Shown here: in pieces, positions 1-4,377 of the stretch | Layout: the number at the start of each line of letters is the position of its first letter | How positions within the stretch are numbered: the stretch's first letter is position 1 | From: Candidatus Hydrogenedentota bacterium | Lineage (GTDB): Bacteria > Hydrogenedentota > Hydrogenedentia > Hydrogenedentales > JAEUWI01 | Reading direction: 5' to 3' | DNA length: 7,212 nucleotides | NCBI GenBank assembly: GCA_030430835.1 | Contig: JAUIKJ010000144.1 | Span: forward strand, 1-7,212 | Notes under the pieces: model-generated | The model's database searches: none | Seen by the model: only the letters and a program-made list of their open reading frames with translations | What the model was told of the DNA's origin: nothing | Translations under genes and position numbers: made by a program

Positions 1-97
1 AAGACCACACGGTACCGCTATACGCTTGAAGCGGCATACACCCTATCCCAAACAGACCAGATCCTTCACACGCCAGTTTCATCCCTTGCCACGTGCA

Positions 98-127
98 TTC
101 GCATACACGCACAAATTCGGCTAGAAT
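98..127 (+). promoter_or_regulatory. Putative sigma70-type promoter of the tRNA-Ser gene
   Basis: A TAGAAT hexamer at 122-127 matches the -10 consensus at five of six positions. TTCGCA at 98-103 is a weaker -35 match, 18 bases upstream. The implied transcription start, near 134, would leave a leader of about four bases before the mature tRNA 5' end at 138. The call rests on hexamer similarity and position only. The -35 is poor and the host's promoter rules are unknown. Confidence 0.4.
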
Positions 128-137
128 ACTGGCCGAC

Positions 138-221
138 GGAGGAGTAGCATAATTGGTAATGCAGCGGTCTTGAAAACCGCCGCCTTCGGGCTTGCAGGTT
201 CGAGTCCTGTCTCCTCCGCCA
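138..221 (+). tRNA. tRNA-Ser (anticodon UGA), CCA encoded
   Basis: All arms can be folded by eye. Acceptor 138-144 pairs with 211-217, followed by discriminator G218 and an encoded CCA at 219-221. The D stem is 147-150/159-162, with GG in the loop. The anticodon stem is 164-168/176-180 around loop CTTGAAA, giving anticodon TGA at 171-173, which reads UCA serine codons. The variable region, 181-193, is 13 bases with a three-pair GCC/GGC stem closed by TTCG. The T arm is 194-210 with loop TTCGAGT. The extra arm and discriminator G agree with serine identity. The D arm and short variable arm look more like a class I tRNA than a textbook tRNA-Ser. tRNA genes are common integration targets, and an integrase lies 4.2 kb downstream. 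Confidence 0.93.
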
Positions 222-398
222 TAGAATATTCTGGCCCTTCGCGCCCGCCAACCCAGCGGACGCGCCGCCGCGTCGGGCACTGATTGCACCGTGATGCACA
301 ACTCCCTCGACGCCGGTCGGCGACACGGAAACAGCCAGAGCAGCCCGCGTGTCTCACTCTCCGCCACGCAGCAGCCTCCCGGTGAAGGAACAGCCGAT

Positions 399-416
399 GG
401 ACCGTCGTTGGACCGT
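399..416 (+). repeat. Tandem GGACCGT pair, 11-bp period (copy A)
   Basis: GGACCGT occurs at 399-405 and again at 410-416, exactly 11 bases apart. The same heptamer pair with the same spacing and orientation occurs at 4215-4232, just upstream of the integrase gene. Short direct repeats about one helical turn apart are known as arm-type binding sites of lambda-family integrases, so this is a candidate recombinase site. The assignment is inferred. The second copy also lies inside the hairpin at 402-430. Confidence 0.5.
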
Positions 417-430
417 AGTCCCGACGACGG
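402..430 (+). other. Strong bulged hairpin in gene-free DNA
   Basis: CCGTCGT at 402-408 pairs with ACGACGG at 424-430. The stem continues inward through a T-G wobble, one bulged base and GGAC/GTCC to a CGTA tetraloop. The result is a 12-pair stem with one bulge. There is no following T run, so it does not look like an intrinsic terminator. It may be an RNA or DNA structure, or a byproduct of overlapping inverted recombinase sites. Confidence 0.45.
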
Positions 431-673
431 ATGCTGCCGCGCAAGGCGTTGTCGCTTGAGCAACGGACTCCGTTCGTACCGGTGTCCCGCGTCGGACAAG
501 GCGCTTTCCGCCTCGCTACGCCGCGTGCCTCCGCCACGGGCGAACGGCTCTTCTCACAGGTTGCCCTCCCAAAGTCGAGAAGGCTCGTTCTTCCTACGAT
601 TTCCCTTCCCTGGATGTGGCCTTTCGGGGGCAGCAGACCGGATTTCCGTCGCTGCGCCCTTCGCCGCTCAGCC

Positions 674-1147
674 TCACCGGAACTCCTCGACCGGCGCAGT
701 CTCCCCGCACGTGCTGCACAGCGCCGAGGTCTGCTTGAGCGCTTCTCCCTCTGGACACGCATAGGTCAGGTCGCCGTCGAGCGCGACGACGTGGCCGTCG
801 GCGAGCGCGAGGATGAAGCGACCGCCCGTCTGGCCGCACGCCGGGCAGCGCATCGAGCGCGCGCAGAGTAGGCCCGCCGGGGGCCCTTCGGCCAGCACGA
901 CGGCCAGCGGCCCCGGCGGACCTCCCGGTGTCGAGGCGGTCTCGTTCCGCCAGCGCGTGAGCGCGTCGATGAGCGCCGCCGCGATTCCGGCCGCGTCCCT
1001 CGCTGAATCATAGCCCTCCCCCAGCCCGCGCCGCTCCGCCTCGGAACGGAGGGCGTGCTCCGCCGCCGCCCGCCAGTCCCCCGCGCGCACGCTCGCCTTC
1101 CCACCCCGTCCCGACTTCACGCCAATGACGCTCTCGTCTGCTCCCAT
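674..1147 (-). CDS. Unknown small protein with C-terminal CxxC pairs (zinc-ribbon-like)
   Basis: The 157-residue protein has no family I can name. The first 70 residues are charged and Ala/Arg-rich, probably helical (GDWRAAAEHALRSEAERR around 23-40). A Gly/Pro-rich linker follows at about 74-91. The C-terminal part has CPAC at 101-104 and CSTC at 144-147, with extra cysteines at 95 and 131. Paired CxxC knuckles of this kind usually bind zinc, so a zinc-ribbon fold is inferred. The start is supported by a perfect AAAGGAG on the minus strand (1154-1160), six bases before the ATG. The gene is divergent from the 1283 gene, with 135 bases between the two starts, and faces the tRNA. No DNA-binding or enzymatic role can be assigned. 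Confidence 0.72.
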   Translation of the reverse strand: MGADESVIGVKSGRGGKASVRAGDWRAAAEHALRSEAERRGLGEGYDSARDAAGIAAALIDALTRWRNETASTPGGPPGPLAVVLAEGPPAGLLCARSMRCPACGQTGGRFILALADGHVVALDGDLTYACPEGEALKQTSALCSTCGETAPVEEFR

Positions 1148-1282
1148 CGCGCGCTCCTTTCTGCGTTCCGGCCCACGCTCAACCGCTCGTTCCCGCGCGC
1201 CCCGTCGCGAATCCGCTCCTCAGCGGCATACCACCCCTTGGTCCCGGCGAACCCACACAACCAACAGAAAGGAGTGAATGCC

Positions 1283-1654
1283 ATGAAGGTTCTGAAGAGT
1301 CTGGACGAAGTCGAGGCAGCGGGGTTGTCTCCGCCGCTTCTGGATGTGGCGATCGAGGTCGTGAAGGGCGTGCTTAACGGTTACGCCCCCTACGGCGGCT
1401 ACGACCCGGACTTGTGCGGCCCCATCCTGCTTGTGGAGGGCGACGACGATGAGCAAATTCGCGAGGAGGTCGGCTACCCGCTGGCCGAGGCGGATTTTGA
1501 GGCCGTTAGTCTGGAGCAAGGCGTCGCGTTCGTCGGAGTTTCGCTGCACTCGAATGAATGGGGCGTTTCCTGGATTGTTCCGGACGCGCCGTGGCTGGAC
1601 CCCGCCGTGCGGGCGAAGCTCGTCGCCGAATGCGCCGACGAGGCACGGCCATGA
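1283..1654 (+). CDS. Conserved-looking hypothetical protein, first gene of a coupled pair
   Basis: This 123-residue acidic protein is probably soluble; I see no signal peptide or membrane segment. The N-terminal 30 residues look helical. A run at 33-42 is rich in Gly and Tyr (NGYAPYGGYD), and GDDDE at 53-57 is strongly acidic. A hydrophobic beta-like stretch with WGVSWIVPDAPWLD lies at 93-106. I know no functional assignment. The ATG at 1283 is preferred over upstream in-frame starts because AAAGGAG (1268-1274) lies eight bases before it, within an ACCAACAGAAAGGA leader that is nearly identical before 3525. The stop overlaps the start of the next gene as ATGA, which indicates translational coupling with the DUF1232-like protein. 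Confidence 0.78.
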   Translation: MKVLKSLDEVEAAGLSPPLLDVAIEVVKGVLNGYAPYGGYDPDLCGPILLVEGDDDEQIREEVGYPLAEADFEAVSLEQGVAFVGVSLHSNEWGVSWIVPDAPWLDPAVRAKLVAECADEARP

Positions 1655-1992
1655 AGCGGAAGGAGGGCGAGGAGAAAGTCAGCGAGGCATCGTTCACGAC
1701 GAAGGTGTCGGCCTTCCCCCGTTGGGCGGGCCGGTCAGTGCTGGAGAAGGCGCTGCTGCTCTACATTCTCCTGTGCGATCCCCACGTGCCAGTGTGGGCG
1801 AAGGCAATCGTCACGGGGGCGATTGTCTACTTCGTGACCGTCATGGATGCATCACCGGATTTTCTGCCAGGGGTCGGCATGATGGACGACAGCGGGGTGA
1901 TGGCCGGTGCCGTCGCCCAACTGGGCGCGCACGTCACCGAGGCGCAGCGCAGGGAGGCGCGCCGCCGGGCTGACGACATCCTCGGGGGCTGA
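1651..1992 (+). CDS. DUF1232 / YkvA-family protein
   Basis: The 113-residue protein carries the hallmark of the YkvA/DUF1232 family. DPHVPVWAK at 43-51 is followed by a hydrophobic segment (about 52-65) and SPDFLPGVGMMDD at 68-80, which matches the family pattern of a Pro-Asp-x-(I/L)-Pro turn followed by G-x-x-DD. These small proteins are generally thought to be membrane-associated through the hydrophobic segment; their biochemical function is not established. The N-terminal 20 residues are charged and the C-terminal 25 form an Arg/Glu-rich helix. The gene begins inside the stop codon of its neighbour (ATGA at 1651-1654), with only a weak AGG upstream, so its translation probably depends on the first gene. 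A 12-pair hairpin follows 26 bases after the stop. Confidence 0.82.
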   Translation: MKRKEGEEKVSEASFTTKVSAFPRWAGRSVLEKALLLYILLCDPHVPVWAKAIVTGAIVYFVTVMDASPDFLPGVGMMDDSGVMAGAVAQLGAHVTEAQRREARRRADDILGG

Positions 1993-2018
1993 CCCCGAAC
2001 AATCGACGACGACCTATG

Positions 2019-2047
2019 GGCCGGGACCGCGCAGTGCGGTCCCGGCC
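2019..2047 (+). terminator. Perfect 12-bp hairpin: terminator or 5' leader stem-loop (module copy 1)
   Basis: The arms 2019-2030 and 2036-2047 are exact reverse complements (GGCCGGGACCGC) around a five-base loop, GCAGT. TTCTGTGTGT follows, a T/G-rich tail that is only loosely terminator-like. The hairpin lies 26 bases after the DUF1232-like gene and ends 46 bases before the ATG at 2094. It may end the upstream unit, shield the 5' end of the next mRNA, or both. A very similar hairpin and leader stand before 3525. Confidence 0.7.
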
Positions 2048-2093
2048 TTCTGTGTGTCTGGAAGAAACCAACAAACGACAAGGAGAAAGAACA

Positions 2094-2702
2094 ATGCCGA
2101 AGAAAGCAACGACGAAGAAGAAGGAAGTGACGACCGAGGAAACGGCGGCGGAGCCGATTGTCACGGTACTGAAGATTGGAACCGCGTCGAAGCTCTCGCC
2201 CCGTGGCGACGGGCAGCTGACCTTCCAAGTCGGCCGGATGGACGAGACTGTGCTGCTGCGCATCAGCGGCAATGAGTCCAGCGGTCGGTTCAGCAAGGAG
2301 TGGGTGACAGCGGATGCGATTCGCCAGTCGCTCGCGCAACTGCCAAAGGGCGCGAAGTCCTTCAAGGGCGCGCTTGCGCTCAAGACCGCGTGGAAGGGCC
2401 GCAGTTCCTGCAACAGCGGGTTCGGCGCGGCCATTCTCAAGGCCGAGGGCGTGTTCGCGGCGGATGAAGACCCGAAGAAGAAGGGCATGCTCACGCTGTC
2501 CGCGCCCGACGCGCTCGACGCGTGGGAGAAGAGTGTGCTCGCGATGAAGGTGCCGAAGGACGTCGAGCAGGTGCCGCTCAATCCGCCGAAGCCCAAGCCC
2601 TTCTTCGCCAAGAAAACGGAGGATGGCGAAGCGGCGGAAGTGGTGGAGCCGGTCGAAGAGGCCGACGCCGGGGAGAATCCGCCGGAGGAGGCCGAGGCAT
2701 GA
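2094..2702 (+). CDS. Hypothetical protein with basic N-terminus and acidic C-terminal tail
   Basis: The 202-residue protein has a strongly polar layout. A Lys/Thr-rich head at 1-20 (PKKATTKKK near the start) precedes a compact core at about 22-155, which includes KLSPRGDGQLTFQVG (33-47), LRISGN (55-60) and WKGRSSCNSGFGAAILKAEG (100-119). A proline hinge, PKPKPFF (165-171), leads to a Glu/Ala-rich tail from about 175 to the end. The core resembles conserved hypothetical proteins I recall from other integrated elements, usually next to relatives of the 2699 gene, but I know no function. An acidic tail after a globular core is reminiscent of nucleic-acid-binding proteins such as SSB; this is analogy only. 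AAGGAG (2080-2085) lies eight bases before the ATG. The stop overlaps the next start as ATGA. Confidence 0.82.
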   Translation: MPKKATTKKKEVTTEETAAEPIVTVLKIGTASKLSPRGDGQLTFQVGRMDETVLLRISGNESSGRFSKEWVTADAIRQSLAQLPKGAKSFKGALALKTAWKGRSSCNSGFGAAILKAEGVFAADEDPKKKGMLTLSAPDALDAWEKSVLAMKVPKDVEQVPLNPPKPKPFFAKKTEDGEAAEVVEPVEEADAGENPPEEAEA

Positions 2703-3175
2703 GCGCGGAAGTCTGTGCTCCGGTAGATGCGCCGCTGGCCGTGCACACCTTCCAGGCGGCGAAGGTGGCCCGTTGGCTCCAGCATTGCGGCGGTATCGCG
2801 GTGTGGGGTTCGCTGGATCTGTCGGACCCCGGCCGCGAATGGTTCACGCCAGCGCGACTGACGGACGGCACGTTGCCTTCCCCGCCACACTGGAGTGCGC
2901 CGAACAAGCCCAAGCGCATCGTGACGGACATCGAGCAGGTGTTCGTCGTGACGCATCGCGAGGCGGCGCGTGTCCGTATCGCCATACGCCGCGGCAGCTA
3001 CGGCCTCCGCTGGAAGCTGACGGATGCTTCGTCGGCGCGACTGCGGAAGGCGCTGGCGAAAGCCGGGTCGACGGCGGTCCATGTCTTCGAGGGCGACCAC
3101 GCCGTGGTACATGTCGAGACATCGCGGACGCCACTTGCGGACTGGCTGCGGGAACATCCCAATGCCGGACCGTGA
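2699..3175 (+). CDS. Conserved hypothetical protein of integrated elements (GGIAVW-type)
   Basis: The 158-residue protein has no catalytic motif that I recognise. Visible landmarks are KVARWLQHCGGIAVW at 22-36, DLSDPGREWFTPAR at 40-53, a VTDIEQVFVVT segment at 75-85, then RRGSYGLRWKLTDASSARL at 97-115. From memory, proteins with the same run of landmarks recur in plasmids and genomic islands as hypothetical proteins of about 150 residues. I am fairly sure of the resemblance but cannot verify it. It is predicted to be cytoplasmic. The ATG lies within the previous stop codon (ATGA) and follows GGAGGAG (2684-2690) by eight bases, so it is both coupled and well initiated. Its last 14 bases overlap the next gene. 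Confidence 0.8.
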   Translation: MSAEVCAPVDAPLAVHTFQAAKVARWLQHCGGIAVWGSLDLSDPGREWFTPARLTDGTLPSPPHWSAPNKPKRIVTDIEQVFVVTHREAARVRIAIRRGSYGLRWKLTDASSARLRKALAKAGSTAVHVFEGDHAVVHVETSRTPLADWLREHPNAGP

Positions 3176-3422
3176 GCCGCCGTACTTCGCCATCGTCTGC
3201 GACGGCGGCACGCTGGACCAACACCTGGAGGTCTGCGCCAACAGCGACTTCCACGTGGTACGCGACCGCGCGCTGGGACTGGTACGCGTGCATGACCGGG
3301 ATACGGTGCTGCTCGATGCGGTGACTGTGGCGGGCGGCTGGCTCGTGCGGCTGCACGACCGCTACTACCGGCACCCCTTCGGCCCGCCGTCGGACGGCGA
3401 TGCCATGCCCGGCGTCCGCTGA
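3162..3422 (+). CDS. Small hypothetical protein, last gene of the three-gene group
   Basis: The 86-residue soluble protein contains YFAIVCDGGTLDQHLEVC at 8-25, alternating hydrophobic strands (HVVRDRALGLVRVHD, 31-45; TVAGGWLVRLHDRYY, 55-69) and a Gly/Pro-rich C-terminus. It looks like a small all-beta domain, but I do not recognise a family. The ATG is chosen because it is the first in frame near the end of the upstream gene, giving a 14-base overlap (3162-3175). Upstream there is only a weak GCGGGAA at 3148-3154, so initiation is probably by coupling. A longer start inside the upstream gene would yield an implausible Arg-rich extension. An AT-rich patch and a hairpin follow the stop. Confidence 0.65.
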   Translation: MPDREPPYFAIVCDGGTLDQHLEVCANSDFHVVRDRALGLVRVHDRDTVLLDAVTVAGGWLVRLHDRYYRHPFGPPSDGDAMPGVR

Positions 3423-3430
3423 CCCACACC

Positions 3431-3440
3431 TTATATATAG
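3431..3440 (+). promoter_or_regulatory. AT-rich -10-like patch before hairpin 2
   Basis: TTATATATAG is a conspicuous AT island in GC-rich DNA, starting nine bases after the stop of the 3162 gene. It could be a -10 element (TATATA at 3432-3437) for the 3525-3900 unit. A start near 3444-3446 would then place the 10-pair hairpin at 3455 almost at the 5' end of the mRNA. I see no convincing -35 hexamer, so this is weak. Confidence 0.27.
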
Positions 3441-3454
3441 CGTCCATTTCGACT

Positions 3455-3483
3455 GGCCGGGGCCTCCACGCAGGGCCCCGGCC
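3455..3483 (+). terminator. Perfect 10-bp hairpin: terminator or 5' leader stem-loop (module copy 2)
   Basis: GGCCGGGGCC at 3455-3464 pairs perfectly with 3474-3483 around a nine-base loop. TTTGCTGTT follows. It ends 41 bases before the ATG at 3525. Both the stem and the following leader (GGCCTT, then ACCAAC and AAAGGA) resemble the copy at 2019-2093. It can serve as a weak intrinsic terminator for the 2094-3422 group or as a 5' stem-loop on the next message. Confidence 0.68.
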
Positions 3484-3524
3484 TTTGCTGTTCCTGCACC
3501 AACAACCAACAGAAAGGAAACGTC

Positions 3525-3620
3525 ATGAGCAAGAAACCGAGGGCAGCCTCCTTTAGCCTAGGCCGCGTGGTCGCGACAAGTAACGCGCTTGCCGCGCTGG
3601 AGCGCGTCGGCCATGGGTGA
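3525..3620 (+). CDS. 31-residue ORF resembling the N-terminus of an FPLGxIVATPGALEAL-type protein (remnant or leader peptide)
   Basis: The small ORF starts at an ATG six bases after AAAGGA (3513-3518), in a leader shared with other genes here, so its initiation signal is among the best in the window. Residues 9-28 read SFSLGRVVATSNALAALERV. This closely resembles the N-terminal FPLGxIVATPGALEAL motif of a widespread plasmid and island protein of about 100 residues, often labelled, doubtfully, as a type I restriction subunit M. The usual continuation, including a GDWG motif, is absent here in all three forward frames, and the ORF ends after 31 codons. The next gene starts inside it (3613). It is either a truncated remnant whose translation signals now drive the 3613 gene, or a coupled leader peptide. 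The resemblance is from memory. Confidence 0.55.
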   Translation: MSKKPRAASFSLGRVVATSNALAALERVGHG

Positions 3621-3900
3621 CGCCAGCGACCACGCCGATGTCGGGCGCTTCATGCGCACGCCGGAAGGACAGAAAGTTCTCGACCGCTTCCGCGACGGCC
3701 TCGTCGGCAAGACGATTGCCGATGTGGAGTTCACGCACAACAGCACGGGCATCGGCATCGTGCTCGCCTTCGAAGACCGCGACCTGCTGGACCTCGGGGA
3801 GGCTATCGAGACGTTTTCCGTCGAGACGCTGCGGAGGCGCTACATGCGGGTGCTCGACAGGGAGTACTTCGTGGACTTCCCCGAGCGGCGCGGACGGTAG
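3613..3900 (+). CDS. Small conserved-looking hypothetical protein
   Basis: The 95-residue charged soluble protein has no named family. Landmarks are a helical N-terminal third (RFMRTPEGQKVLDRFRDGL, about 12-30), a beta-like centre, GKTIADVEF (32-40) and GIGIVLAFED (46-55), then ETLRRRYMRVLDREYFVDFP (71-90), whose aromatic C-terminal signature looks conserved. The start at 3613 overlaps the 31-residue ORF by eight bases in another frame and has GGAG at 3603-3606 or nearby GC-rich purines as a modest ribosome site. Upstream in-frame ATGs at 3589 would run through the small ORF with no better site. Coupling to the small ORF is likely. Tandem small hairpins follow the stop. Confidence 0.7.
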   Translation: MGDASDHADVGRFMRTPEGQKVLDRFRDGLVGKTIADVEFTHNSTGIGIVLAFEDRDLLDLGEAIETFSVETLRRRYMRVLDREYFVDFPERRGR

Positions 3901-4124
3901 GCATCCCACAGCGGGGGCCGGAAAACTCGGCCTCGCCCTTCGCGGAGGACGGGCGAGATGAACGTCTGGCCAGACCCGAGTGTGGCCCGACCGGCGGCTA
4001 CCGTCTTCCACTCTCGTGGAGCCTTTCTCTCATCGCGCTGCGTTTCCAAGCGTGAAAGCACGGCGGTCCAATTCAGCGGGCGGAGACGCCCCCTGTAGGC
4101 CCTGCCATACCCCAACGCTGTTGC

Positions 4125-4153
4125 GCTGCCGCCGTCCCGTGGGCGGCGGCAGC
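4125..4153 (+). other. 13-bp GC-rich hairpin with 3-base loop
   Basis: The arms 4125-4137 and 4141-4153 pair along 13 positions with one T-G wobble, leaving a CGT loop. No T run follows, so a classical terminator is unlikely. It is the strongest fold in the gene-free stretch before the integrase. It may be part of a structured leader or a recombinase or accessory-protein site. Confidence 0.5.
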
Positions 4154-4214
4154 GCCGTCGGACCGAGAACGTTGCCGCCAGTTTCTACGGCGCGCACCGG
4201 GAAACAGAGTGTCC

Positions 4215-4232
4215 GGACCGTCCGAGGACCGT
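4215..4232 (+). repeat. Tandem GGACCGT pair, 11-bp period (copy B)
   Basis: GGACCGT occurs at 4215-4221 and 4226-4232, with the same heptamer, period and orientation as the pair at 399-416. In both places the first copy is followed by C. This pair lies 146 bases before the integrase ATG. It is a candidate arm-type site or a control site for the recombinase. The link to the integrase is inferred from position and spacing. Confidence 0.5.
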
Positions 4233-4316
4233 CGCGGTGGCGCGGCGGCCACAACTAACTATTGACTCGCTGGGGGATGCGATGCAGGGCAACGAACTAG
4301 CTCGTCGCTGCACGCC

Positions 4317-4338
4317 GCGCCGGTGATCCCACCGGCGC
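4317..4338 (+). other. Perfect 9-bp hairpin before integrase (module copy 3)
   Basis: GCGCCGGTG at 4317-4325 pairs perfectly with CACCGGCGC at 4330-4338 around an ATCC loop. It ends 39 bases before the integrase ATG and is followed by GCACCAACCCAAC and a purine-rich Shine-Dalgarno. Its stem sequence differs from the hairpins at 2019 and 3455, but its spacing and downstream leader match them. Confidence 0.58.
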
Positions 4339-4377
4339 TCCCCGCACCAACCCAACCCGAGAAAAGGAGGCACAGCC

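Larger units (their letters stand above)
222..673. other. Gene-free stretch between tRNA-Ser and the Cys-rich gene
   Basis: I find no credible gene in these 450 bases. Open frames exist on both strands, but they are arginine- and proline-rich translations typical of GC-rich noncoding DNA, lack good ribosome binding sites, or run antisense through the tRNA. The stretch contains a ten-base palindrome just after the tRNA (223-232), a tandem GGACCGT pair (399-416) and an overlapping strong hairpin (402-430). Because it adjoins the tRNA 3' end and carries short tandem repeats, it could be one arm of an integrated element's attachment region. A decayed gene is the alternative, but no family is recognisable in it. 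Confidence 0.5.
3901..4377 (+). other. Gene-free, hairpin-rich stretch upstream of the integrase
   Basis: No credible gene is visible in these 477 bases; the open frames on both strands are low-complexity Arg/Pro/Gly translations. The stretch is structured. Two small stem-loops follow the 3613 gene (GGCCG/CGGCC at 3916-3932 and CTCGCCC/GGGCGAG at 3932-3957). A 13-pair hairpin lies at 4125-4153, a tandem GGACCGT pair at 4215-4232 and a 9-pair hairpin at 4317-4338. It could hold the integrase promoter and control region, recombinase binding sites, or a structured noncoding RNA. A TTGACT hexamer at 4262-4267 has no matching -10 at the right distance. Confidence 0.5.

Noticed and set aside
66..326. 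Minus-strand open frames across the tRNA (at 66-326 and 121-762), with peptides such as EETGLEPASP and RQDSNLQARRR
   Set aside because: These are antisense translations of the tRNA gene, a well-known class of spurious proteins. They overlap the tRNA fully and have no ribosome site.
291..871. Plus-strand open frames at 291-764 and 431-871
   Set aside because: Arg/Ser/Pro-rich translations without a ribosome site; their right halves are antisense to the better-supported Cys-rich gene at 674-1147.
1934..3241. 435-residue minus-strand open frame opposite the 2094-3175 genes
   Set aside because: Low-complexity Ser/Arg-rich translation antisense to genes with good ribosome sites and overlapping start/stop signals; a GC-rich shadow frame.
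3980..4258. Open frames in the pre-integrase gap (plus 3980-4258; minus 4030-4254 and 3840-4115)
   Set aside because: No ribosome sites, Arg/Pro/Gly-rich composition, and they cross strong hairpins; no recognisable protein family.
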